Of a stretch of 64,000 nucleotides of DNA, positions 27,315 to 36,361 are shown one piece after another. The notes beneath the pieces are model-generated. The model saw only the letters and a list, made by a program, of their open reading frames with translations. It did not search any database and had not been told where the DNA came from. The translations under genes and the position numbers were made by a program. Within the stretch, counting starts at the first letter, position 1. Each line of letters begins with the position of its first letter. This stretch comes from Collinsella sp. AF33-16 (GTDB lineage: Bacteria; Actinomycetota; Coriobacteriia; Coriobacteriales; Coriobacteriaceae): the NCBI RefSeq assembly GCF_003475325.1, contig NZ_QRQC01000004.1, positions 1-64,000 on the forward strand, given 5' to 3'.

Positions 27315-28250
27315 ATGGAAAGCCGCAAGCCGTATCTCGCCACCCTGCCCGGACTCATCCTGGGCTGTCTCGTTTGCTGCGCGCTCTGGGGATCGGCTTT
27401 CCCCTGCATCAAGATCGGTTACGAGCTCTTTGGCATCCCCGCACACGATAGTGCCTCGCAGCTGCTCTTCGCGGGTCTGCGCTTCACCCTTGCCGGCATG
27501 CTGGTCATTGTTGGCATGAGCGTGGCCCAGCGCCGTCCGCTCGTCCCACAGGCACGCGATATCAAACCCATCTTTGTCTTGTCGCTTTTCCAGACGATCG
27601 GGCAGTACTTCTTTTTCTACCTTGGTCTCTCCCGTGCAAGCGCTATGTCGAGCTCCATCATCGAGGCCAGCGCAAACTTCCTAGCTATCCTCTTTGCCGC
27701 CCTGGCGTTTCGCACCGAAAAGCTCGATGCGGCCAAGGTGCTCGGCTGCGTACTGGGCTTTGCCGGTGTCGCGCTCGTCAACCTTTCGGGCGCGGACGGC
27801 ACCTTTGGCTTTACGCTCGACGGCGAGGGCCTTATCTTGGCCTCCACTGTTGCGGGCGCCCTGTCAACCTGCCTCATTGGCATCTTCTCGCGCGAGCATG
27901 ACGGCGTTCTGCTTGCCGGGTGGCAGTTCTTGGTCGGCGGCCTGGTCCTCACCGCCATCGGCTTTTTGATGGGCGGTGCGCTCTCGCCCACGGCGATTGC
28001 CCCCGCCATCGTGCTCATCATCTACATGGCGCTTATCTCCGCGGTCGCCTACTCGCTGTGGTCGCGCCTGCTTGCCGTCAACCCCGTCAGCCGCGTCTCG
28101 GTCTTTGGATTTATGAACCCCGTCTTTGGTGTGCTGCTGAGCGCGCTGCTGCTCGGCGAGGGCGCTGGCACGAGCCCCGTTACCGTCATCGTTGCCCTGC
28201 TGTTGGTCTGCGGCGGCATCATCATTGTCAACAAACCTAAAAAGGCCTAA
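27315..28250 (+). CDS. EamA/DMT-family transporter
   Basis: A 311-residue ten-helix drug/metabolite transporter made of two EamA repeats (first repeat beginning GCLVCCALWGSAFPCIKIGYE; second LILASTVAGALSTC). Substrates of this family are mostly exported amino acids or metabolites and cannot be assigned here. ATG 27315 has AGGAAGGAC upstream and lies just past the purL terminator. It is convergent with the GGDEF gene, with 67 bp between them. Confidence 0.86.
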   Translation: MESRKPYLATLPGLILGCLVCCALWGSAFPCIKIGYELFGIPAHDSASQLLFAGLRFTLAGMLVIVGMSVAQRRPLVPQARDIKPIFVLSLFQTIGQYFFFYLGLSRASAMSSSIIEASANFLAILFAALAFRTEKLDAAKVLGCVLGFAGVALVNLSGADGTFGFTLDGEGLILASTVAGALSTCLIGIFSREHDGVLLAGWQFLVGGLVLTAIGFLMGGALSPTAIAPAIVLIIYMALISAVAYSLWSRLLAVNPVSRVSVFGFMNPVFGVLLSALLLGEGAGTSPVTVIVALLLVCGGIIIVNKPKKA

Positions 28251-28317
28251 CAAACCAGACCCTTGCGTATGCCGCACTTGCAGCGGACGTTCGCGTGGTC
28301 GCTTTTTTCTAGCGTAT

Positions 28318-29451
28318 CTAAGCGCCGGCTTTCTTCTTCTCGTTCTTTACGCGGTAGAGTTCCGCATCGGCAGCGCGAAGCAAGTCTTGCCAGGTATCGA
28401 CACCATCACCAACCCGCGCATAGCCGATGGACATCCGCAACAGATACGGCACCTCGGCGCGCACGAGCTCGTCGTTGATTGCCGCACACAGACATATGAT
28501 GTCCTGCTCCGTAGTCGCCTTTTGGAGCACTACAAACTCATCGCCGCCATAGCGTGCGATAAAGCCACCAGACGCCGAACAGACTTCTTTGAGCGCAGCG
28601 GAGATGACCTGAAGAGCATGGTCGCCCTCAACATGTCCATACCGGTCGTTAATCTGCTTAAAGCCGTCGGCATCCATCATAAGCAGATATACATCTTCGG
28701 CCTGATCCACATTTGAAAAGAGCGACAGCATATAGGTCTCAAAGCGGTTGCGATTGTTGAGACCGGTCAACGGGTCGGTCGAGATCAGCTGCTCCTGACA
28801 AACAATGTAAAGCTGCAACATACTTAACATGATGCCGACACTAAGGCAGGGACCCGAATAAAAGACCTGAAAGACACCGGCCACCAAGGCCGGAATGGCG
28901 AAAAATGCCAAGGTTTGATAGATGGCCTTCTTTTGTAGGCTCTCGACCTTGCAAGATTGTATAAACGCATGCAGGGACGTATATATAACGTAGCAGTAGC
29001 TGACGATGGGCTGGATCATATAGACAAAACCGCGACGATACGCGCCCTGCGCATCGATATAGAACAGGGCATGCGTCCAGTAGCTAGTAAACGCCAGTAC
29101 GACCACCAGCGCCGCAGGCAACGTTACGAGCGCCACCCTATAACGCGCGGTCAAAAGGCGAGAACCCTGCACCGTCTCGGAATAGATAAACCAAATAAGG
29201 CACGCGGCGGCAAAGAGCGAAAACGAAACCGCGTTGGAAATCCAGTTGGCAGCAATGCCCAGCGTGCCGCCCACACCGTCCGAAAGCGTCCAGATTATAT
29301 CGAATAACATGTACGCGGCAGAGGTGTAGCCGAGCGTACTAAACAATAACTGCTGGGTACTCGAGAACAAGGAGTGGCGACTTCGCGCGGCAAGCCCGAT
29401 AAGAACAATCATGCATAGCAGGAATATCTCGATCTTGAGTGCCTTAACCAC
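28318..29451 (-). CDS. Membrane-bound GGDEF-domain diguanylate cyclase
   Basis: A ~377-residue protein. About seven transmembrane helices (residues 1-210) carry no recognised extracellular sensor, and a GGDEF domain follows (STDPLTGLNNRNRFE, MMDADGFKQINDRYGH, intact active site ARYGGDEFVV at ~residue 300). An intact GGDEF predicts cyclic di-GMP synthesis from GTP. No RxxD inhibitory site and no EAL domain were noticed. The start is uncertain: GTG 29451 has AAGGGATGG upstream, while an in-frame TTG at 29493 has no visible ribosome binding site. It stands alone with no obvious receptor gene nearby. Confidence 0.88.
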   Translation of the reverse strand: MVKALKIEIFLLCMIVLIGLAARSRHSLFSSTQQLLFSTLGYTSAAYMLFDIIWTLSDGVGGTLGIAANWISNAVSFSLFAAACLIWFIYSETVQGSRLLTARYRVALVTLPAALVVVLAFTSYWTHALFYIDAQGAYRRGFVYMIQPIVSYCYVIYTSLHAFIQSCKVESLQKKAIYQTLAFFAIPALVAGVFQVFYSGPCLSVGIMLSMLQLYIVCQEQLISTDPLTGLNNRNRFETYMLSLFSNVDQAEDVYLLMMDADGFKQINDRYGHVEGDHALQVISAALKEVCSASGGFIARYGGDEFVVLQKATTEQDIICLCAAINDELVRAEVPYLLRMSIGYARVGDGVDTWQDLLRAADAELYRVKNEKKKAGA

Positions 29452-29549
29452 TAGACGCCATCCCTTCAATATCCAAGTGGTCAGAATCGCCAATTAGGAT
29501 CTGGGCAATAAACACCCCTTACTCCACGGGGGTAAAGGGAATAATAGCA

Positions 29550-29593
29550 GAGCGCCCGAACGTTGCTGCAAGACAGCTTCCGATCGGGCGCTC
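29550..29593 (-). terminator. Stem-loop downstream of the kdgT remnant
   Basis: GAGCGCCCGA (29550-29559) pairs with TCGGGCGCTC (29584-29593). On the minus strand the stem follows the kdgT remnant and precedes a T-rich but interrupted stretch (TCTGCTATTATT). Confidence 0.5.
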
Positions 29594-29638
29594 GGACGGC
29601 GCGAATTGCACGCCGGAATCATGTATCGGTAACGGTCG

Positions 29639-30037
29639 TTACTCTCCGTCTATATCGGTTGCGACGGCCTCCTCGATAGCCTCAACACCCGCAACCGACA
29701 GGTCTTCCTTGCCCCGGCAGAACTTCTTGTCGACCCAGCCGGTCAGAATCGGAGCCTTGATCGCCGTGATGATAACGGCGGTGGCGATCTGAGCGTACGC
29801 AGTGGGTGCAAGCTCGGCGTAGCGCGGCGCGACCTCGGCAAGGGCAACCGGCGTGGTCATAGCCGTGCCGGCGATGGTGGAACAAGCCACGGCAGCCTTG
29901 CCGTTACCACCGCACAGGCGCTCGAACGCAAAGGTGATGGGGCCGACGATAGTGCCCAGCGGGATGTTAGCAAGGCCCGAGACGCCCAGGATGATCATGG
30001 TGACGGCGGGGCCGGCCGTAAAGAACAGGATGCCCAC
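29639..30037 (-). pseudogene. kdgT: Truncated and internally deleted 2-keto-3-deoxygluconate permease
   Basis: A ~132-residue ORF matching, from memory of E. coli KdgT (~320 residues), two separate parts of that permease. GPAVTMIILGVSGLANI matches the middle (around SGPLMTMIILGTAGIAS). CGGNGKAAVACSTIAGTAMTTPVALAEV onward matches the C-terminal end. About 60 residues between them and about 150 N-terminal residues are missing. The frame remains open upstream of the nominal GTG (30037) for at least 25 codons but without KdgT-like sequence. The product would lack most membrane helices, so this is a decayed gene. No KDG kinase or aldolase gene is nearby. Confidence 0.75.
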
Positions 30038-30139
30038 GTCACGCTTTGCTACAGTAAAGTTTGACCATGGTACCAGAAGAGGCAGACCAGCTCGGTGAGA
30101 AATTCGATTCGTTGGCCGGGATGATAACGCGTCCTGCTC

Positions 30140-30463
30140 TTATACGAGGCTCAAAACGATATAGAGCACGATGCCCGAGACACAGCACCATAGCATCGAC
30201 TTTGTCTTGATTGCCACCGCCGCGACACCGGCAGCCGCAATCCAGGGCATCAAGCCCTGCCACAAGCCGGCGTCAAAAGCGCCAGGGCTTATCAAATCGT
30301 TGGCGACCAGTGCCGCGAAGGCGGCGGGCGGAATATAGCCCAAGGCCTCGGTAACGCGGGGCGACAGTGTTCTCCCGCGCAAGGCAAACGCCGGGGCAAT
30401 GCGGAAAAACGCGATGGCTGCCCACGACGACAGCCACAGGACCAAAAACTCATTAACGGGCAT
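30140..30463 (-). CDS. azlD: AzlD-type branched-chain amino acid exporter small subunit
   Basis: A 107-residue protein with four hydrophobic segments, typical of AzlD (PF05437), the partner of AzlC in export of branched-chain amino acids and analogues. ATG 30463 has AAGGAAGGGG upstream and overlaps the azlC 3' end by 11 nt, so translation is probably coupled. The in-frame extension further upstream is shadow sequence of azlC. Confidence 0.88.
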   Translation of the reverse strand: MPVNEFLVLWLSSWAAIAFFRIAPAFALRGRTLSPRVTEALGYIPPAAFAALVANDLISPGAFDAGLWQGLMPWIAAAGVAAVAIKTKSMLWCCVSGIVLYIVLSLV

Positions 30464-31145
30464 CGCGATCACCCCTTCCTTCGGCGAGAGCATCGCACGC
30501 AAGCGCCGCGACAACGCCGACGAGCACGCTTGCCGGCACGGCGATATTCGTCCACCCCAAGAACTTGCATATGGCGACGGACACCGCGGCCAAAACGGCA
30601 GCAACGATATTGCCTCGCGACAATCGCTGCGAAAAGAGTAGGCAGATAAAAAGCGAGGTGCAGACAAAGCCCGCAATAGCGGTGGGAACATCGACAACGG
30701 CGCCGACGATGGCGCCCGTCGTACACGAAACGCCCCATGTTGCAATGAGGATCGCGTTGAGCACAAAGGACTCGAGCGGGCCCCAATCCTCCCCTTTAAC
30801 CAACTTGGCAAGCGAGATGCCGTATGCCTCCTCGGTAAGTGTCGCGGCAACAGCCAGCGTCTGGCGCTTCGAGGCACCCCTCAAATGCGGTGCGATTGAT
30901 GCCGAGTAAAGCGCAAAGCGCGAGGAGATTGCGGCGACGCTCGCAACGATCGATGCTGCAGGCACACCTGCCAGCCACAGATTGCAGATCATAAACTGCC
31001 CGCTGCCCGTCACGAACGTGCTGCTCAAGGCAAAAACCATCCAGGGTTCCATCCCCGTCTGCGCCATAATCATTCCGCACGGCGCGCCTATCGCAACATA
31101 GGTAAGCATCACCGGCCAGACGGTTTTAACGATTTTGAGCACCAT
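30453..31145 (-). CDS. azlC: AzlC-type branched-chain amino acid exporter large subunit
   Basis: A 230-residue protein of the AzlC/YgaZ family (PF03591). It has the hallmark ALSSTFVTGSGQFM and LTEEAYGIS, plus 5-6 predicted helices. Together with AzlD it exports valine, leucine, isoleucine or toxic analogues, opposing the liv importer 14 kb away. ATG 31145 is chosen because GAGGAAC precedes it; the in-frame 31181 start has no ribosome binding site. No Lrp-type regulator gene is adjacent. Confidence 0.9.
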   Translation of the reverse strand: MVLKIVKTVWPVMLTYVAIGAPCGMIMAQTGMEPWMVFALSSTFVTGSGQFMICNLWLAGVPAASIVASVAAISSRFALYSASIAPHLRGASKRQTLAVAATLTEEAYGISLAKLVKGEDWGPLESFVLNAILIATWGVSCTTGAIVGAVVDVPTAIAGFVCTSLFICLLFSQRLSRGNIVAAVLAAVSVAICKFLGWTNIAVPASVLVGVVAALACDALAEGRGDRDAR

Positions 31146-31283
31146 AGTGTTCCTCGTCCCGACAAGATTTCCGAGCCACATTCAACGACGCGGCAGAATC
31201 ATCGCCCGATGGCAACCGAGTTCACCTACAATTGCCCCCCGGATCGAAAGACACAGAAAGACACAACTTTTTAGGAAGTCATT

Positions 31284-32096
31284 ATGACAGCTATCGATCG
31301 AACGCGGGCTGCCGCGGCCTTCAAGGCCTACACCGATGCCTACGATGCCGTCAATCCGCGTATCGCGCTTAAAATCGAGCATACGTACCACGTTGCCGAG
31401 GCATGCGATGCCGTGGCACGCGAACAGGGCTGGTCACCTCAGGACATTGACCTAGCGTGGCTTTGCGGCCTGCTGCACGATATGGGTCGCTTTGAACAGC
31501 TGCGACGCTGGGACACGTTTAAGGATGCCGAGAGCATGAGCCATGCGGCGTTGGGCGTCGAGGTTCTCTTTGGCGAAAACCCTGCAGACGCGCCCGCGAC
31601 AACAAGTATCCGCGACTTTATCGACGATCCGGTAGAAGACGAGCTCATCCGTGCAAGCATCGCCCACCACAGCGATTTTCGCCTGCCCGCGGAACTCGAC
31701 ACCCGCACGCGGCGCTTCTGCGATATCGTGCGCGATGGCGACAAGATCGACATTATGCGCACCATCGCCGACAGCACCGTCGATACCATCCTCAAAATGG
31801 ATGAGAACGCGTTTCTTGCCAGCCGGTTCTCGACACCGGCGCTCACCGCCTTTGACGAACGCCGCTGCGTTGCACGCGACGAGCGCGATGAGCCGGCCGA
31901 CTACTTGGTGGGGCTTATCTGCTTTATGTTTGAGCTCGTCTATCCGGCAAGCCGCGCGCTGGCGCGCAAGCAGGGCGATATCTACCGCCTGCTCGACGCG
32001 CCCTTTGGCATTACGCGCCCCTTTACCGATCCCGCCACGCAAGCGACCTGGAGTCGCCTTAAGGACGAGCTGCGCAGCTGGCTGGCAAGCGCCTAG
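31284..32096 (+). CDS. HD-domain phosphohydrolase
   Basis: A 270-residue cytosolic protein. An HD metal-binding domain lies at residues ~25-170: His in IEHTYHVAEACD, HD in LLHDMGRFEQL, and further His/Asp at SIAHHSDF and DGDKIDIMR. Families of this type hydrolyse nucleotides or phosphodiesters; the substrate is unknown. AGGAAG precedes the ATG. Its stop overlaps the 3' end of etfA on the opposite strand by 4 nt, so the two are convergent without space for a separate terminator. Confidence 0.82.
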   Translation: MTAIDRTRAAAAFKAYTDAYDAVNPRIALKIEHTYHVAEACDAVAREQGWSPQDIDLAWLCGLLHDMGRFEQLRRWDTFKDAESMSHAALGVEVLFGENPADAPATTSIRDFIDDPVEDELIRASIAHHSDFRLPAELDTRTRRFCDIVRDGDKIDIMRTIADSTVDTILKMDENAFLASRFSTPALTAFDERRCVARDERDEPADYLVGLICFMFELVYPASRALARKQGDIYRLLDAPFGITRPFTDPATQATWSRLKDELRSWLASA

Positions 32097-33298
32097 TGCC
32101 CAAGTTGGGCCAGCAGCTCCTCAACGACCTCGACGGCGTCGCCGACGACCTTGTACTGGGCGGCGGCAAAGATGGGGGCATCCGGGTCCTCATTGATGGC
32201 GACAATGCACTCCGCCCCACCGATGCCGGCAAGATGCTGGATGGCACCCGAGACGCCAATGCTCACGAGGAGCTTGGGTGAGACCGACACGCCCGTCTGG
32301 CCAATCTGGTGGCGATACTCGAGCCAGCCCGCCTCCACGACGGGTCGCGTGCAGCCGAGCTCGGCACCCAGGGCCTCGGCGAGCTTTCGCATCAAGGGCA
32401 GGTTTTTCTTGGAGCCAATACCGCGACCTACAACAACTAGACGCTTGGCATCGGCAATCGAAGCCTGCTGGCCCCATTCCTCGGCGGGAATCGAAATCTC
32501 GACACGAGCCTTGGCGTCTTCCGCAAGGAATACCTGTGTAATCGTTCCGGAGCGGCTATAGTCGAAGTCAGGCGCCTTAAAGATGCCGGGGCGCACCGTT
32601 GCCATCTGAGGACGGTGGTTGGGGCAAATGATGGTGGCCATCAAGTTGCCGCCAAACGCCGGGCGCGTCTGCTGCAGCAGGCCCGTTTCCGTATCCATCG
32701 AAAGCACGGTGCAGTCGGCCGTAAGGCCCGTCTGCAGGCGCACGGCAACGCCAGGCGCCAGCTCGCGGCCAAAGGCGGTCGCGCCGTACAGAATGGCTTC
32801 GGGCTTGCGCTCGGCTACCAAATCGCAGATGAGGCGAGCATAGACCTCCGCGTCGTTCTGACGCAGGCGCTCGTCACGACAGACCAGAACTTCATCCGCA
32901 CCGGCGCAAACCAGATGTTCCAGGGCCCCGAGCGAACCCTCGGGGCCCATGCCGACCAGCGCCACTAGGCGACAGCCGCGTGCATCGGCAAGCTCGCGGC
33001 CCTTGCCCATGAGCTCGAAGGCCACGGATGCCACGGCATCGTGCTCGTCAGTTTGCACGAAGACCCAAATGTCTCGATATGCGTCAAGGTCTACCGCACC
33101 GGTGGCCTCATCGCGCTCGATCGAGATGGCGTTGACGGGGCAGGCGTCGATGCACCCGCCGCACAGGATGCAGCCGTCGGTTACGCGGGCACAGCGATTG
33201 GGGCGCTCGCCCTCCACCACAATACCGCCCGAGGCGCAGGTGCGAACGCAGCGACCGCAGCCAATGCAGGCTTCGCTATCGATCATCAGTCCGCTCAT
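32093..33298 (-). CDS. etfA: Electron transfer flavoprotein alpha subunit with N-terminal ferredoxin domain
   Basis: A 401-residue protein. Residues 1-65 hold two [4Fe-4S] motifs (CIGCGRCVRTC and CILCGGCIDACP), fused to EtfA. The C-terminal FAD site is GRGIGSKKN...LGAELGCTRPVVEAGW and GQTGVSVSPKLLVSIGVSGA. This ferredoxin-EtfA fusion is characteristic of bifurcating/confurcating Etf complexes such as the lactate dehydrogenase LctBCD of Acetobacterium woodii. It directly abuts etfB and is the last gene of the ldh-etfB-etfA operon. Confidence 0.93.
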   Translation of the reverse strand: MSGLMIDSEACIGCGRCVRTCASGGIVVEGERPNRCARVTDGCILCGGCIDACPVNAISIERDEATGAVDLDAYRDIWVFVQTDEHDAVASVAFELMGKGRELADARGCRLVALVGMGPEGSLGALEHLVCAGADEVLVCRDERLRQNDAEVYARLICDLVAERKPEAILYGATAFGRELAPGVAVRLQTGLTADCTVLSMDTETGLLQQTRPAFGGNLMATIICPNHRPQMATVRPGIFKAPDFDYSRSGTITQVFLAEDAKARVEISIPAEEWGQQASIADAKRLVVVGRGIGSKKNLPLMRKLAEALGAELGCTRPVVEAGWLEYRHQIGQTGVSVSPKLLVSIGVSGAIQHLAGIGGAECIVAINEDPDAPIFAAAQYKVVGDAVEVVEELLAQLGH

Positions 33299-34120
33299 CT
33301 ATGCCATCTCCTCGATAATCTTGGCGAGTTTTACCGCCTGCTCGGACGCCGTTCCCTCGACGGCCTCGCACGTTTGGTCACGGTCGGGCACAAACGAGCG
33401 CACGACCTGCGTCGGTGATCCGGCAAGGCCGCAACGCGAGGGGTCGGCGTTTACGTCGGCAGCGCTGGCCACGCGCACGCCTGCATCCTCGGCCGCGCGA
33501 ATACCGGCAATACTCGGCATGCGCAGCTGGCCAATCTCCTTGGCAGTCGTCATCGCACACGGCATCTCCAGGTACACCGTCTCCTCGCCGGCATCGCAGC
33601 CGTGAACGAGCGCCAGCGAGCCACACGTCGTAAATCCCGCGCTCTGCACACAGCTCACGTCGGTCACGCAGGGGACCCCAAAGGCGCCGGCCAGCTCGGG
33701 GCCGATCTGGGCCGTATCGCCGTCCACTGCCATCTTGCCGCAGATGAGCAGGTCAAAGTCCTCATCGAGTGCCTCGATGCCGCATTTGAGGGCATAGGTG
33801 GTGGCTAGGGTATCGGCACCCGCAAAGGCGCGATCGGTCAGCAGCAGCGCGTCGTCGGCACCGCGGGCGATGCAGTCGCGCAGCAGCGATTCGGTCGCGG
33901 GGATGCCCATCGACACCACCGTCACACGCACGTCCATGCCAAAGCCGATAAAGTCGTCCTTCAGCGCTAGCGCACATTCGAGGGCACTTGCATCGAAGGG
34001 ATTAATGACCGCCTGCTTGCCATCACGCACGATAGTATTGGTCTTGGGGTCCATCTTGACCTCGGTGCTTCCGGGCACCGCCTTGACGCACACCACCATA
34101 TGGAAATCACTCATCTTCAC
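33299..34120 (-). CDS. etfB: Electron transfer flavoprotein beta subunit
   Basis: A 273-residue EtfB. Its N terminus MVVCVKAVPGSTEVKMDP matches the VCVKqVPdT consensus, and KMAVDGDTAQIGPELA is the family signature around the second FAD/AMP site. It pairs with EtfA. GTG 34120 (AAAGGGGGCGC upstream) overlaps the ldh stop by 4 nt (GTGA); ATG 34114 is an alternative start. Tight packing in the operon implies a stoichiometric complex. Confidence 0.93.
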   Translation of the reverse strand: MKMSDFHMVVCVKAVPGSTEVKMDPKTNTIVRDGKQAVINPFDASALECALALKDDFIGFGMDVRVTVVSMGIPATESLLRDCIARGADDALLLTDRAFAGADTLATTYALKCGIEALDEDFDLLICGKMAVDGDTAQIGPELAGAFGVPCVTDVSCVQSAGFTTCGSLALVHGCDAGEETVYLEMPCAMTTAKEIGQLRMPSIAGIRAAEDAGVRVASAADVNADPSRCGLAGSPTQVVRSFVPDRDQTCEAVEGTASEQAVKLAKIIEEMA

Positions 34121-35718
34121 GCGCCCCCTTTCTGGACGAGTTCATCCAAGAGCTTCTCCGTAAACAGGTTGCCGCGACCCAGCTGGCCGGCAGGATCGAG
34201 CTGGAGTTTGAGGCGCGCCGACTCGACCATGGCCTCGTGGCCGTACATCGTCTCCAAGAAGCCCGCCTTGATCTTGCCGACGCCGTGTTCGGCAGAAACG
34301 GCACCGCCCATGGCCGTGACCTCGGAAGCCCACTGGGCAAAGAGCTCTCCACCACGACGGTAGTCTTGCGCATCGCGCGGCAGGATGTTCACATGCAGAT
34401 GGTTGTTCCCGATGTGTCCCCAGGCAGCAGACTCAAGCCCGCTTTCGGCCAGCGTGCGGCGATAGAGGGCCACGACATCGGCAAGGCGTGCATTGGGCAC
34501 CGACATATCCGATCCCAGCTTGGTAATGGTGGGGTCGGTGCGGCGACGCTCGTCAATGAGCATGTTGACGCTCTCGGGCACCGCGTGGCGGAAGAACCGC
34601 TGGCACTCGCGATCGACTTCGGTGCGGGCGACCCATGTCGCATCGTCGCGGCCGCCCGCAAACTCCAGCACCCATCCCAGGTGGTACAGCTCCTCGGTCG
34701 CCTGCGCCTCGTCATCGCAGTCGAGCTCCACGTAGACACAGACCTTTGCCTCGTCGTCGAGCGCCGGCAGCGAGGCAAACGCTGTCGACTGCTCGCGCTG
34801 GCGACGCAGGATATCCAGGGCGCCAGCATCGAAATACTCAATAGCGGCGGCATGGGACAGCACGGGACGCACGGAATCGGTAAAGGACACGGCCTTGTCT
34901 TCGCTATCGAAAAAGCAACTCACACCCCATACGACCGAAGGTGCCGCCTGCAGGGCGATCTCGAGCTCGGTAATGACGCCGAGCGTGCCGCACGCACCGA
35001 TAAAAAGATCGATGGCGTCCATATCGTCCGCAACAAAATACCCCGAGGCATTTTTGGTCTTGGGCATGGTGTAGTCAGGAAGAACAAGCTCGAATGTATG
35101 ACCCTCTGCCGTCACGAGCGACAGGTGGCGGCCCTGGGCAAAAGCCTCGCCGCGCTGAAGCTCAAGCAAATCGCCATCAGCCAGCGCGACGTGGAGTCCC
35201 GTGATATGCGGGCGCATGGGGCCGTAAGCGTAGCTGCGGGCGCCGGAGGCGTTGCATGCCGCCATGCCGCCCAGACAGGCAGATGCCTCAGTGGGATCGG
35301 TGGGAAAGAACTGCTCGGGGGACTCTTGGAACTCCTCGTAGGCCTCAAGCGATGCCTGGTCCCAACCAGCGGTCGGCAGTACCTTCTTGCTCAGCTGCTT
35401 ACGCAGCTCCGAGAGCACAACGCCCGGCTCCACGCGCAGCAGAAATTGGCCTTGTTCATCGCGGCGAAGGCCCAAGTAGCGATTCATACGGGAAGTATTG
35501 AGGATATGCCCACCGTGGGGCACGGCACCGGCGGCAAGGCCGGTTCGGGCGCCCTGAACCGTTACCGGGACACGCTCGGCATGGAGCGTTTCCAAAATGG
35601 CACGGACCTCGTCTTCCGTTGTCGGAAACGAGATGCTCGATGCTTCGCCCGATGCACGAGATTCATCGCGGCCATACTCTTCGAACTCATCGGTGAAGGG
35701 TTTAATGGTTGCAGACAC
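34117..35718 (-). CDS. FAD-linked lactate/2-hydroxyacid dehydrogenase (GlcD/LctD-like)
   Basis: A 533-residue PCMH-type flavoprotein. The FAD-binding half has PTTEDEVRAIL and GARTGLAAGAVP, plus FFPTDPTEASACLGGM and ACNASGARSYAYG. The C-terminal half has HIGNNHLHVNIL and SAEHGVGKIKAG, typical of GlcD/D-lactate dehydrogenase. It lies upstream of and translationally coupled to etfB-etfA, so the likely role is oxidation of lactate (or a similar 2-hydroxyacid) with electrons confurcated through Etf to NAD+ and ferredoxin. Glycolate or 2-hydroxyglutarate are alternatives. No lactate permease gene is adjacent. Confidence 0.88.
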   Translation of the reverse strand: MSATIKPFTDEFEEYGRDESRASGEASSISFPTTEDEVRAILETLHAERVPVTVQGARTGLAAGAVPHGGHILNTSRMNRYLGLRRDEQGQFLLRVEPGVVLSELRKQLSKKVLPTAGWDQASLEAYEEFQESPEQFFPTDPTEASACLGGMAACNASGARSYAYGPMRPHITGLHVALADGDLLELQRGEAFAQGRHLSLVTAEGHTFELVLPDYTMPKTKNASGYFVADDMDAIDLFIGACGTLGVITELEIALQAAPSVVWGVSCFFDSEDKAVSFTDSVRPVLSHAAAIEYFDAGALDILRRQREQSTAFASLPALDDEAKVCVYVELDCDDEAQATEELYHLGWVLEFAGGRDDATWVARTEVDRECQRFFRHAVPESVNMLIDERRRTDPTITKLGSDMSVPNARLADVVALYRRTLAESGLESAAWGHIGNNHLHVNILPRDAQDYRRGGELFAQWASEVTAMGGAVSAEHGVGKIKAGFLETMYGHEAMVESARLKLQLDPAGQLGRGNLFTEKLLDELVQKGGA

Positions 35719-36064
35719 GCGAACTCCCCCTTTAGCTAACTACAGTGTTTGCAGGGAGATGTTACCGCATCGTTTCGTCGACGTGTTCGAGACCGTCTCC
35801 ATAATTGGCGATTTTTACGTTTGTGCAATTCGGCGAACGGCAAGGCTTCCTCGGCAGACGATGCTTTTGACACATATCGCCCCGCCGTCGCCGACCGCTC
35901 GATTGTCGCTCGAAAAAAGTTGAAGTAATTTTTTCCACCTTTTACCTGCGGAGATGTCGATCCGTCAAGCATTTGGTCAGAAATTGGTCAAGTAGCGGCT
36001 GATACGGTCGGCGTCGACAGCCAAAACCGATAGAAGTTTTGGCCCCAGAAGCAGGGAGGTTCCC
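35719..36064. other. Divergent intergenic region, ldh-etf versus exported-protein cluster
   Basis: A 346-bp gap that must hold the promoters of the leftward ldh-etfBA operon and the rightward exported-protein cluster. An AT-rich patch (about 35915-35945) is the most promoter-like stretch. No consensus box pair, palindromic operator or riboswitch was recognised, and no coding ORF is supported. Confidence 0.4.
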
Positions 36065-36361
36065 ATGGCATATTACTGGCCCCAGTACGGCGTCGCCATC
36101 GAGGTCGACGACGATCCCTATCTCCTGCCTTTCGACGAAGAGGCGTTCCCCGATACGGCGGTCTACCACGTCACCACCGATGTTATCTGCGACCCCGAGT
36201 CGTTCTCGGCGCTCGCCCACCACATCGCGCGTATCCACGACATCGAGCTCCCTCACGACTTTGACGAGCTCATCTACTCGCGCCGCCTGATGCTTCACAT
36301 GCTCTTTGGAGCGGACCCGTCCACGTTCGCACGTGTCTACACCACCAAGGACGCCGCATGA
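36065..36361 (+). CDS. Small hypothetical protein, first gene of exported-protein cluster
   Basis: A 98-residue soluble acidic protein (YGVAIEVDDDPYLLPFDEEAFPD...) with no signal peptide or membrane helix, and no family I recognise. GGGAGG precedes the ATG, and the stop overlaps the next start (ATGA), so it is a real, translationally coupled gene. The last residues reach into the next gene's start region. As the only cytosolic member of the cluster it could be a partner or regulator, but nothing in the sequence shows this. Confidence 0.7.
   Translation: MAYYWPQYGVAIEVDDDPYLLPFDEEAFPDTAVYHVTTDVICDPESFSALAHHIARIHDIELPHDFDELIYSRRLMLHMLFGADPSTFARVYTTKDAA

Noticed and set aside
29639..30037. Functional small permease of the KdgT family.
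   Set aside because: Lacks the N-terminal half and an internal ~60-residue segment relative to KdgT.
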